A DNA stretch of 64,000 nt from assembly GCF_019059575.1 (NCBI RefSeq), contig NW_024882981.1, positions 62,001 through 126,000 of the forward strand, read 5' to 3'. Origin of the DNA: Amphibalanus amphitrite (Eukaryota; Arthropoda; Thecostraca; Balanomorpha; Balanidae). This document shows positions 25,738 to 64,000 of the stretch, one piece after another (position 1 is the first letter of the stretch; each line of letters begins with the position of its first letter). The notes under the pieces were generated by a model. It was not told the origin of the DNA, did no database searches, and saw nothing but the letters and a program-made list of their open reading frames with translations. The position numbers and the translations under genes were made by a program.

Positions 25738-26077
25738 AGTGCTGTTCACGGGCACCTGCGGTAGCTGCGGCTCGGCGGTCAGCCGGGTAATGACGTCACA
25801 CTTCACAGAAAGTGGGGATGGGGCGGGTGGTGTGACATCATACGGCTGCGGTCGCCTGCATCTCCTGCGGTCGAAACGATCCGACCACAGCGGCCGCAGG
25901 AACCATTTGTCATGCAAAGTGGCGCGGCAGTTGCGCATTTGTGTTACTTGGGCGCAATATTGACACAGCCGCCGCAGACGAACGCGTGATGACGTATACA
26001 CAAGTGGGCGTGACTTAGGTACAGCCTGCGATCTACCGCAGCTACCGCAGTCACCGCAGGTGCCCGTGAACAGCACT
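25738..26077 (+). mobile_element. MITE with AGTGCTGTTCACGGGCACC ends and CTGCGG repeats
   Basis: A 24-bp perfect inverted repeat (25738-25761 / 26054-26077) begins AGTGCTGTTCACGGGCACCT. CTG flanks both sides and may be a 3-bp target duplication. CTGCGG motifs recur through the interior. No gene. Confidence 0.75.
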
Positions 26078-26704
26078 CTGAAAATGTCAAATCCTGTTAA
26101 AAGTTACAAATCAATGTAATAACTATTCCTCAGATTATCAGGCTGTCTTCAGACAAAAATAATGAAATATGAGAAGTGAAAAAATGATTTAAAGGTGACA
26201 ATTCAAAGTTTGAGATGGCACGCCATAATGGTCTATGAAATGACAGCAACGATAAGCGAGGCTTTTATCTTACCTTCTGAGAAACACTTCTGAAAGAAAC
26301 CCTGCTTCCCCTCCTGTCTATTTATAAACAGCACATCGGCGCATACAGTAATATGAAAAAATAAAACTCAATTTGAAACACGATTACACAAAAAATATCA
26401 CACGCGCTCACACCGAACGAGCATGCGAGAATGTTTGCGCCACGTATGCCGCAAGCGGTGGCCATGATATGGTAGCAATTCTAAAGCTACCATATCCAAA
26501 TATCCCGGACCAAGGCGGTAAAATACCTCTCCTGCAAGACCATGTATGTATGTATGCATTACAATCGTGGACAATCCACACGGAGCATGGCGATTACAGT
26601 CCAGACCATCTAACCATCTAAAACTAAAACACCGATCTTACCATTTGCACACTTTTTGCTTTTTATGCAACTAAAGTCTGACAAACCTGTAGTGAAGGGC
26701 AGAT
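26078..26704. other. Intergenic spacer
   Basis: Unique AT-rich sequence between a MITE and a TTAA element. No gene seen. Confidence 0.5.
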
Positions 26705-27616
26705 TTAACCCTCGCCCGCACATGCCATTTTCCCATCCTAGAACGCACATGGGGGGGGGGGGTGGTTGCCACCCCCCCCGCGCCATTTCGTTCCTGTTGG
26801 AGATAGAGCTTAGCAGTAAAGACCAAAAAGATTCTTTGGGAAGAGACGAATCCAATGATACCCAGTTTTACCTTCTCAGGTCAGTCATTGACCTTCCAGG
26901 TCAGGTCAAACTAAAAAATGTTGCTGTTTTGGGTCACCGTTGGATATCAAGTGTGCTGCTTATCAAATACCGATGACGATGCTGTTTTCTGGTGCCAAGC
27001 CAGCTAGAACCTCTTTGTCACACTACCCGACCAGAATTTTGCTGCTGAGGTCATTTCAGGTCAAGTTAGGTCAAGGTCAATTATATGTGTTTGTATGTCT
27101 GTGTGTGTCTGTGTGTATACTGATGTGTGCACCGATTGTTTTTGGGTCCATATTACATGAAATCATGATCTGAGAAGCTTTTACCAAAAATGCAGTCAAA
27201 AAACTTCAAAAAAAGTAAATTCAGCTTGCCTAAAACGCAATTATCTTAGGTGACCTAGGTTGACCTTGACCCTGACCTTGACCCCTGTACATCGTCGAAC
27301 AACATGTTCCATGATAGGTAGGAGGTAAGACTGGCAAAAACGGCCGAAATCAGGGTGTCAAAAGCTCATAAGGCCCATGGCAAACGCAAGATGTTGAGAA
27401 TTGGCCATTTGGGTCATGACATGACCTGAAAAACAAGGTCATATCTCCGAAACCAAAAATCACAGAAACTTGAAATTTTCAGTGGACATCAAGAAAGGAT
27501 AGAGGAGCAGCTATACGAAAAATCAGCCTTCTAGCTCTAAAAATGTGGAGTGCAGAGCAGAAAGACTACCTGGGGGGGGTGGCAACCACCCCCCCCCATG
27601 TGCGGGCGAGGGTTAA
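26705..27616 (+). mobile_element. TTAA-bounded non-autonomous element (family A, copy 2)
   Basis: Ends are TTAA-CCCTCGCCCGCACATG and its exact inverse CATGTGCGGGCGAGGG-TTAA. Inside each end is a G-run, a short GTGG..CCAC palindrome, then a C-run. The interior carries AGGTCA/TGACCT half-sites around 26878-26908, 27049-27082 and 27249-27285. TTAA target and CCC-starting ends are piggyBac-like. No transposase. Confidence 0.88.
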
Positions 27617-27761
27617 AGGGACCCTCCCACCTTCAAAAAAGTTAATGAATTGGCATGAAAGTGATGTCGCTCGGTTCAGAAAGAGCAAAAATGAATATCT
27701 ACCAAATTTCGTCGAAAAATATTCACCGGTTTTCAAGATATTAGACTTTTACTTTTGTTTA

Positions 27762-30700
27762 ATAATCCTGTCTGGCGGCATCCCAGACAAGAGCGGAACC
27801 TTCCACTGAGCCCATTGCGCCAGGCGCTGGGGCACCCAACCAGCATTGACTAGATAAGGAAGGAAGGCAGAGGTCAAGCAAACTCAAGGTCCTCTACACA
27901 AACATAGACCAATTTATTAACAAACGGGATGACCTCTGTATGGCCCTGGTAAACGATGAGCCAGACATAATCCTCTTGACAGAGATAATTCCAAAGGCAC
28001 AGATTCACCCCATTTCACCTGCAGTCCTTGCTATTCTGGGATATAATCTTTACTTGAACTTCGATCCAGGAAAGGAGAACCTTGGCAGCAGTGGGTACAG
28101 AGGGATTGGCATATTCGTCAAAACTTCTATCAGGACTACCAAGCGCTCTTTCCCAGGCTGCAATCAAATCGAGCATCTGTGGCTGGAGATCCCTCTGCGA
28201 AACCCAAATCGCCTCCTCATGGGATGTATTTACCGTAGCCCATCTGCCCACGGACCGTCTTCTACGTCTGAGTTACTGGAGCTCATCACTAGCTGCACAT
28301 CTGAAAGAAACACCCAAGTGTTGATTGCTGGGGACATCAACTACCCCCAAATCGACTGGACTCACAGCTACTCCACTGCCCCTGAGGGCCATCATACACA
28401 CCAATTTATGGAAGGGCTGCAAGTCTGTGGCTTCACACAACATGTCACCAAGGACACACGATACAGGGAAGGCAACAGGTCTAGCGGATTGGACATTATC
28501 CTGAGTAACGAGGAGGGGCTAGTCAAAAACCTTGTCTACCACCCACCCATAGGACACAGCGACCATGTGGTACTGAGGTTTGAGACCGTGCACTATGACC
28601 AGGGAAGAGAACCAAGGGAGCCCCGGCTGAACCTCAACAAAGGGAACTATGCGCTCCTGAATGATCGGATCAGGGAGACTGTCTGGGAAGTGCCCGATCC
28701 TCCGGACCCGCGCACCAGATACGAGTACTTCAAAAGGACGTTGGATCTTCTGACGACTCAGTGTATCCCCAGGTCTTGCCCAACTAATAAGAGACGCAAT
28801 ATCTATATGGACAGGGAAGCTATGCGATTGAAAAAGCTGAAGCGGAAGTTGTGGATCCAGTACACCCAATGCATGGATGACATCTGCCTCGCACGTTACA
28901 AGCGATGTAGCAACGACCTGAGACGGCTCACCCGCAATCTAAGGAAGGAACTGGAGAGGAAGCTGGCGGCTGACCTGAAGGCAAACCCAAAGGCGTTCTG
29001 GCGGTACTCGGCCTCAAGAACCAAGAGCAGGGCCGGCGTTGAGAACCTCCGCACAGACTCAGGTCAGCTTACAGTAAACGACGAAGAGAAGACCGCGGTG
29101 CTGAACGCATTCTTCAGCTCGGTCTGCATCGAGGATGACCTTCGGCCGATGCCGCACGCCGGGGACGCGTACAGGGGACCAGTAGTAGAGGACGTTGACA
29201 TCTCAGAGGACCTGGTAAAACAGAAGCTCGCCCAGATCAAGACCTCCTCAGCCGCTGGACCTGACAGCATTCATCCAAGGGTACTCCACGAGACGAGAGA
29301 CTCAATATCAGCTCAACTAGCAGCCATGTACCGGGAGTCGCTCGATACAGGGATCCTTCCAGAGGACTGGACGTCGGCCAACGTGGTCCCCATTTACAAG
29401 AAGGGCAGCAAGGACGACCCCAGCAATTACCGACCAGTCAGCCTGACGCCAGTGCCCTGCAAGGTGCTGGAAGCCATCATCAGGGACAGGCTGATGGAGC
29501 ACCTGCAGGCAGAGGGCCTGATTACTGAAGCCCAGCATGGATTCCGGCCGGGCAGGTCCTGCGTAACGCAACTGCTACTTTCAGCAGAGGACTGGAGCCG
29601 CGCTGCAGAACGTGGTGACCCCATGGACATCATTTTTCTTGACCTGGCCAAGGCCTTCAACACTGTATCAATCCGCAGGCTTCTCCACAAGGTGGCTGCA
29701 CATGGAATCCGTGGGAAGCTGCTACGATGGATAGAGGCCTTCCTGACGGGGCGAAAGCAGCGGGTAATGATCGGCAGTTCCTGCTCGGAATGGACCTCAG
29801 TCCCAAGTGGAGTCCCGCAAGGATCTGTGTTGGCACCTACATTGTTTGTCCTATATGTTAACGACCTGCCAAATGTCCTAAGCTGCGGTGTCAAGGTCTT
29901 TGCCGACGACAGCAAATTGTACCAGGTCGTCTGTGACCATGAGGACGCGCGGGCTCTCCAAGCGAACCTGGACGCTGTGACACAGTGGGGTGAGGATTGG
30001 CAACTGCAATTTAACGACACGAAGTGCAGGGTCCTCCACGTCGGTCGTCACGTCCACCGGCACGACTACCTTTTGAACGGTGAAGTCCTGCAGACGGCGA
30101 CAGAGGAAAAGGACCTAGGAGTGATTGTTGACGCGGAGCTGAAGTTCAGGAGGCAAGCAGCGGCAGCGGTCAACAAGGCATCTCGAGTGATGGCCGTGAT
30201 AAGACGGTCATTCAGCCTGCTGGACAAGATGACCCTGCCAATCCTGTTCAAGACGCTTGTGCGACCGCTCCTGGAGTACGGTAACATTGTCTGGGGGCCA
30301 TTCAATCGAGCGGATCAGCTCCTCATCGAACGAGTCCAGCGCCGAGCGACCAAGCTGGTCCAGGAAGTACGTCACCTACCGTACCAGGAAAGACTGAAGT
30401 CTATGAAGCTGCCTTCCCTCCACTACCGACGTCGACGCGGCGACATGATCGCTGTCTACAATGTGCTGCATGGGAGACTGGACCTGAATCCGGAGGAGCT
30501 CTTCAACCGAGTAACGACCAGAGATACAAGAGGACACTCCTGGCGTCTTGCGAAGCCCCATGCCGTCACCCGCATCCGTCGAAACGCGTTCGCAGTCAGA
30601 GTCATTAACGACTGGAACAGCCTACCATCATCCGTCGTAGACGCCGACTCTCTAAACTCGTTCAAGAACCGGCTCGACACTCACTGGAGACACCTCCACT

Positions 30701-30819
30701 TCACCCCGCCCCTACCATACGAACAGTAACACTGTCAAACACGAACTCGACTGGAGCGGACACTACAGGCCTTGGGCCTCTCAAAATTTTCCGTGCATCT
30801 TAAGTAAGTAAGTAAGTAA
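27762..30819 (+). mobile_element. Non-LTR retrotransposon (CR1/Jockey-like LINE), intact endonuclease-RT ORF
   Basis: The insertion is about 3.06 kb, with a (TAAG)n 3' tail and GTTTA on both sides as a short target duplication. It interrupts a MITE whose uninterrupted copy is at 43059-43533. There is no ORF1, so it is either 5'-truncated or naturally single-ORF. The 3' microsatellite tail and lack of poly(A) fit the CR1/L2/Jockey group, but the exact clade cannot be set without a tree. Confidence 0.93.
27940..30729 (+). CDS. LINE polyprotein: AP endonuclease and reverse transcriptase
   Basis: 929 codons from the first ATG; the frame is open about 35 codons further upstream, with KLKVLYTNIDQFINKRDDL preceding the ATG. 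Endonuclease: Glu15 (LTEI), GDIN at 131-134, and GHSDH at 205-209. Reverse transcriptase: DLAKAF with Asp568, GVPQGS from 624, and FADD at 654-657. The C-terminal region has RRRGDMIAVY and FAVRVINDWNSLP, typical of CR1-like enzymes. No stop or frameshift is visible, so the copy is young and may be competent. Confidence 0.95.
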   Translation: MALVNDEPDIILLTEIIPKAQIHPISPAVLAILGYNLYLNFDPGKENLGSSGYRGIGIFVKTSIRTTKRSFPGCNQIEHLWLEIPLRNPNRLLMGCIYRSPSAHGPSSTSELLELITSCTSERNTQVLIAGDINYPQIDWTHSYSTAPEGHHTHQFMEGLQVCGFTQHVTKDTRYREGNRSSGLDIILSNEEGLVKNLVYHPPIGHSDHVVLRFETVHYDQGREPREPRLNLNKGNYALLNDRIRETVWEVPDPPDPRTRYEYFKRTLDLLTTQCIPRSCPTNKRRNIYMDREAMRLKKLKRKLWIQYTQCMDDICLARYKRCSNDLRRLTRNLRKELERKLAADLKANPKAFWRYSASRTKSRAGVENLRTDSGQLTVNDEEKTAVLNAFFSSVCIEDDLRPMPHAGDAYRGPVVEDVDISEDLVKQKLAQIKTSSAAGPDSIHPRVLHETRDSISAQLAAMYRESLDTGILPEDWTSANVVPIYKKGSKDDPSNYRPVSLTPVPCKVLEAIIRDRLMEHLQAEGLITEAQHGFRPGRSCVTQLLLSAEDWSRAAERGDPMDIIFLDLAKAFNTVSIRRLLHKVAAHGIRGKLLRWIEAFLTGRKQRVMIGSSCSEWTSVPSGVPQGSVLAPTLFVLYVNDLPNVLSCGVKVFADDSKLYQVVCDHEDARALQANLDAVTQWGEDWQLQFNDTKCRVLHVGRHVHRHDYLLNGEVLQTATEEKDLGVIVDAELKFRRQAAAAVNKASRVMAVIRRSFSLLDKMTLPILFKTLVRPLLEYGNIVWGPFNRADQLLIERVQRRATKLVQEVRHLPYQERLKSMKLPSLHYRRRRGDMIAVYNVLHGRLDLNPEELFNRVTTRDTRGHSWRLAKPHAVTRIRRNAFAVRVINDWNSLPSSVVDADSLNSFKNRLDTHWRHLHFTPPLPYEQ

Positions 30820-31304
30820 GTTTACTTTTTGGGATCTCCGCTGTTCCTAGCGACTTTATTTGAAAGTGCGGCATTTGTTGCGCGCAAAGCAGCATATACC
30901 ACCGCGTGCTGCCAAACGTTTTAGTAAAAGATTTAAAAATCGTTAGATCTCCGCTGACGTCACAAATTCTAAGGGGGCATACCAATGCATTAGCCCCTTA
31001 GAATCCGAAAACTGCAAGTTTGAAATTCCATATCTCCGAATTAAAGCATTTTTCGATGTTGTGAATGCCCAAACCGGTATTTTCAGGCCATGGCCACCAA
31101 TTTGGCTATCTCAACTCAAAACTAATGTTAAGGACTAAGGTGGCAGGGTCCCTTTAAAACTTAAACACCGTGATAAGTGATTTAGATCTTTAAAGAGCAG
31201 ATTTAAAGGTTGATGTATGTACATACTGTGCAAGTGCCTTTTAGGTATGTACCTCTAGCTGAGATATCCGAGAACGTTTATAGCGTAAATGACAAATGTG
31301 TAGA

Positions 31305-32115
31305 CAGGGGTGTAATTTTCCTAAAATGATTCATGGGTGCCCAGCTGTAGGGGCGTCAGGCTGCTTTGAGGCGCAATGGATGTTCTTTATGTGGGAGCCT
31401 AAATTAACCCTGAATTTGATAACATTGCTAGCCGAAGGCGCTTCAAGTGACATGTCTGACTAAGCAAATACATGGTTAAAAGTGTAAAGTGACTGCAAGG
31501 GCGTCAACAAATTACAAAGTCGAGGGGCGCCAAACGGCTACGAGGGCGCCGTGACAATGAAAAGGGCGCCATTCTCCTAGAAGGGCGGCGAGTGATTGAA
31601 AACGCTACATGGCCCAGAGGCGCTGAGAGGCCACAAGGGCGCCGCACAGTCAGTAATGCTAAGTTGATGGGGACGTATAGACGCCATACGGTTACGAGAG
31701 CGCCGTGAGACCATGAAAAGGGGGGCCACTCTCCTAAAAGGACGCCCAGTGATTGAAAACGCTATGTGGTCCAGGGGCGCTGAGAGGCCAGAAGGGTGCC
31801 GAACAGTCTAGGGGTGCACGGTGGACAGAGGCATAAGTGTGCGAGACCGTCAGGAGGGCGCCGTTAGACCATGAGAATGGCGTAGTGCTGTCAAAAGGGC
31901 GCCATTCTCCCAGCAGGGTGCCGAGTGATTAAAAATGCTATATTATCAAGGAACGCGAGACGGTCAGGAGGACGCCGTAAGAGCATGCGAAGGGTGCCGT
32001 GCTCTCGAAAGGACGCTTGTAAAAGACTTGTGGGTGCATCTTCATCATTGTGAGGGCATAATTCAGGATTGTGGGTGCATCTGCTCCCACAAATAGATAT
32101 AAAATTACACCCCTT
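31305..32115 (+). mobile_element. hAT-like non-autonomous element with GGCGCC minisatellite
   Basis: Termini are CAGGGGTGTAATTTT and AAGGGGTGTAATTTT (inverse), flanked by perfect 8-bp direct repeats TGTGTAGA (31297-31304 and 32116-32123). The interior (31490-32000) is a degenerate AGGGCGCC-type tandem repeat. No transposase. Confidence 0.82.
31490..32000 (+). repeat. Degenerate minisatellite, AGGGCGCC type (inside hAT-like element)
   Basis: Units of 24-28 bp with AGGGCGCC, CATTCTCCTAGAAGGGCG and GTGATTGAAAACGCTA. A roughly 180-bp block recurs with changes (31548 and 31702). Confidence 0.8.
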
Positions 32116-32302
32116 TGTGTAGATATGTAAATATGTATGATGGTGTAAATACGTGATGCCGATAATTGATCGACATCCCTTCTTTGAGCCTTATTCTTTG
32201 TACCCTGCCTTTTGACGCATGACGCCCCCAAGGCGACGGTCCCGTCAAGGGGGCAAGGGCAGGGAGCTGAAGCAAAGAGGGGCATCATTAATCAGTACCC
32301 AT

Positions 32303-32853
32303 CAGGGTTGTGCTCGACTCAAAAAAATTTGCCGACTCGACTCATCATTCAACTTCAGAGAGCCCTGACTCAACTCTGACTCAAACAAGGAGCTGATTTT
32401 TCCCTTGACTCGACTCATGACTCAAGCGGCTCGATGAAAATATGAGTCGACTCAAACTTGACTCAAATTTTTTGTTGAGTCAAGTTACTTGACTCAAAAT
32501 TGACTCAGATAATAAAGTTGTTGAGCGGGGGGGGGGGGGGGTGAAAAAAATCCGGCAGCAGAGCCAGGGCTAAGTTGTTAAGCGGGGGGGGGATGAAAAA
32601 CTTATATGTACCTATAGTTTCTGGAAAGTTGAGTCAGCTGAATCATGATCCTAAATGTTTGACTCATCTCAATGTCAAAAGTTATTTTACTGACTCAACT
32701 CTGACTCAACTGAACGCCTTAATATTTTTGTCCGACTCAACTCTGACTCAACTCAACAGCTCAACATTTTATCCGACTCGACTCAAATCTGACTCATTTG
32801 AGTCAGAGTTGAGTCAAATTTCTGACTCGACTCATGAGTCAAGCACAACCCTG
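32303..32853 (+). mobile_element. hAT-like non-autonomous element built of GACTCAA repeats
   Basis: Termini are CAGGGTTGTGCTCGACTCA and CAGGGTTGTGCTTGACTCA (inverse), flanked by perfect 8-bp repeats GTACCCAT (32295-32302 and 32854-32861). The whole interior is GACTCAACTCTGACTCAA-type repeat in both orientations. No coding capacity. Confidence 0.9.
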
Positions 32854-32861
32854 GTACCCAT

Positions 32862-33774
32862 GAACTGGAGCCCATCTCGGTGCTTCAGCAGAGTGCCGAA
32901 CAGAATACAGTTGCACCTGCTCTGTGCCGCTGCCGGCCGTCCTTGTCCAAATGCCTCTACCCGGTTCTCGTGCTTCCTGAGTGACTGACGACCGTGTCCG
33001 GTGACTCTGTTTGGATAATTTCACGCTTTTCACGCTGCCCGTCCGGCATATTCACTAGCGATTTGGAGGGAAAGCTATTTCGGTTTATGGGCTATTGAAT
33101 AATAGGTAGCCCATTTCATCTGGGCTGAGTCTGGGCTGAATCAAGGCTAACGGACATTTTCGTTTCCGCACTTGCATGATACGTAACTGCTCGTTCGCTT
33201 TCCCATTTACTTCTTAGCTAGCGGATGGTCATAACACACTTTTACCTAAAAAAATATATATATTACAACAATTGTACTATGCAACGAGGCTAACGCACGC
33301 ACTCTTAATTGCAGCGTCTAAAGTGCTACTTGACATTCCAATAGGCTGTATCCACGATTCCACTCCAACACGACACAATTATTAAGCCGTGGGGAAACTG
33401 ATGCAGACACACTTTGTTACATTCATTTCAACAATCGCAAACAACTTCAAACAATAATGATAACACCAATTAAGGTGCTACTTAAATAAGTGCCCATTCT
33501 GGTATAACATAATACCTATATACACTGAAAAGTGTGTAGAACGCATTCGTGACGCCGATCCTTACAAGCATAAAACAACACAAGATACCTACGGTGCATT
33601 GTCAGTTGTCACGATGACGTAAATAGTTACAGATCGCTGTATTCTCAGTGTAGTATATGTAGTTCATATTATACTAAACATTCAGTGTCTATGAAATTAA
33701 TAACGGTCAGGTCTGTCAGTTCACTGGGGACAAAATGTGGTCTCGTGAAGTGATGGAGCAATAGGTAGGTAATA
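32862..33774. other. Intergenic spacer
   Basis: Unique sequence, GC-richer to 33000, then AT-rich. No coding evidence. Confidence 0.5.
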
Positions 33775-34049
33775 GCCGTTTTCACGACGGCCATCTGGTA
33801 CACATTTGGTGCACAGCTGGTACAAATTAGGTGCAGATTTGGTCAAATCAGGTTCAGTGTGTCTCTTAGCAGCTATCAGCTAGGGTTGCACAAATTGCTT
33901 ATATGCCTGCTTTGTCATATTATCAGAGAGCATCATCGATTAAAACACTGAAATAAATTCATAAAATGAAGATATTTGCTGTAAAAGAAATTAGGTGCAG
34001 ATTTGGTCAAATCAGGTGCATTCGCCGGATAGCCCGTCGTGAAAACGGC
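33775..34049 (+). mobile_element. MITE with GCCGTTTTCACGACGG ends
   Basis: Inverted 16-bp ends at 33775-33790 and 34034-34049. The interior has repeated TTAGGTGCAGATTTGGTCAA (around 33826 and 33990). Target duplication unclear. Confidence 0.65.
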
Positions 34050-34481
34050 ACTATTGACATGCTGAACGTTGATTAATGCCTGCACCTCTCGGATGTGCGA
34101 AATTCGGCACCACGGTAATAAGTACGTCTAGAACTGATGAAGTACAGTGCGTCTCAGAACCGTAGTTGTTCAGTCGCAGTGAAAACCGTTCGATCGACGC
34201 ATTTGGGACAATGCCAAGAGCCAAACTCCATTCTTTGTGAGCATGGTCGCATGTGCAGCTGTGTGAAGTGCAGCTACAAGAGACGCTATTTATGGTAGCG
34301 CTTTCGGTCAGACGAGCGGAAGAGTCTATCGTGTCGCGGTCGCTCCTGCCGTTGCGACAACTCCAAGTGATCTCGATGCTGAAGCTACTTCTTCCAAGAC
34401 ACGCTGCATTGCACGTCTTCGTCGCCTACCAACTATGCCTGAAAAATATGATTCAGTTGAGCGGGTGCTGAAGAGCAATTG

Positions 34482-34487
34482 TTTAAT
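34482..34487 (-). terminator. Candidate poly(A) signal ATTAAA for the Skeletor-like gene
   Basis: ATTAAA on the minus strand about 95 bases after the TGA of the last exon. Confidence 0.35.
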
Positions 34488-34580
34488 TAAATTATCAAGG
34501 CATGTATCGTTGAATCTCTTTGAAATCGTCCGCCAATGGATTTGTCATCTTACCTCGTTACCGATTCCCCTTCTATTTCA

Positions 34581-63733
<29,153 letters not shown>

Positions 63734-64000
63734 CTGAAACGTCGACAGACAGTGTGTCAGAGAGAGCTGGTGGGGACCGGAAGCGAGTTACCTAAGTGTG
63801 GAACTACCCAGCGCCGAGCCGGCCGAATGACGTCACACCTCGGCCAGTGCCGGCGCGGCGGCAGACTGGCCGAGATTGGCATGGTCTTAACTTGGCGAAG
63901 AGGCATCGGACGCCAAACTTCTGCTGCAGCTATTAATCACATTTCATGTGTTTCTTCCATGTGTATGAGCTATCAAGTCCTTCGAATACCTAATGTGTAG

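Larger units (their letters stand above)
27613..31157 (+). mobile_element. TTAA-bounded MITE (family B, copy 1) interrupted by the LINE
   Basis: It begins TTAA-AGGGACCCTCCCACC and ends with the inverse, AGGGACCCTGCCACC on the other strand, then TTAA. Left part 27613-27761, right part about 30820-31157. The two parts join to match 43059-43533 almost base for base. An internal inverted repeat around ATTCTAAGGGG is shared. Its left TTAA is the right TTAA of the adjacent element at 26705-27616. Confidence 0.85.

Overview
The window is eukaryotic nuclear DNA. Genes are split by GT..AG introns, the only long intact ORF is a LINE polymerase, and most of the sequence is introns, transposable elements, microsatellites and minisatellites. 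The two recognisable genes have arthropod-type relatives, and the high GC and dense satellite content suggest a crustacean. A barnacle is possible, but that is a guess.

Both host genes lie on the minus strand. (1) A Skeletor-type gene runs from beyond the right edge to 34581. Eleven phase-consistent coding exons encode 1,624 complete codons before the stop: the rest of a first DM13 domain, a second DM13, a DOMON domain, a cupredoxin-like module and a roughly 980-residue proline-rich tail. The start and signal peptide lie outside the window. One further exon (55822-56424) sits in the largest intron, is in phase with the second DM13 exon, and would end a shorter isoform with a Q/Y/A/P repeat tail. 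(2) A complete CHTOP-like gene (chromatin target of PRMT1) occupies 22641-18329 in five coding exons (238 aa). Its C-terminal exon carries the RG-rich tract and the duplicated LDAELD-YM motif.

Layout: 1-13.4 kb has no supported gene and holds a (CT)n array, GC-rich sequence and several minisatellites. 13.4-16.0 kb is a 2.6-kb hAT-like element filled with minisatellite. 16.5-17.7 kb is a TTAA-bounded element. 18.3-22.6 kb is the CHTOP gene. 22.7-34.5 kb is an intergenic transposon cluster with a deleted mariner, several MITEs, a TTAA element abutting a second TTAA MITE that contains a nearly intact 3-kb LINE, and two hAT-like elements with perfect 8-bp target duplications. 34.6-64 kb is the Skeletor gene, with further elements, a 2-kb minisatellite and CT arrays in its introns.

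The most notable material is in the non-autonomous elements. Five TTAA-bounded, piggyBac-like elements carry matching G-run/C-run hairpins near their ends (clear in four, weaker in the fifth), and the four larger ones carry internal arrays of AGGTCA half-sites. Three TA-flanked elements have internal motifs that covary with their termini. Three hAT-like elements enclose internal tandem repeats. The best host-gene observations are the alternative Skeletor terminal exon and a splice donor embedded in a tandem repeat.
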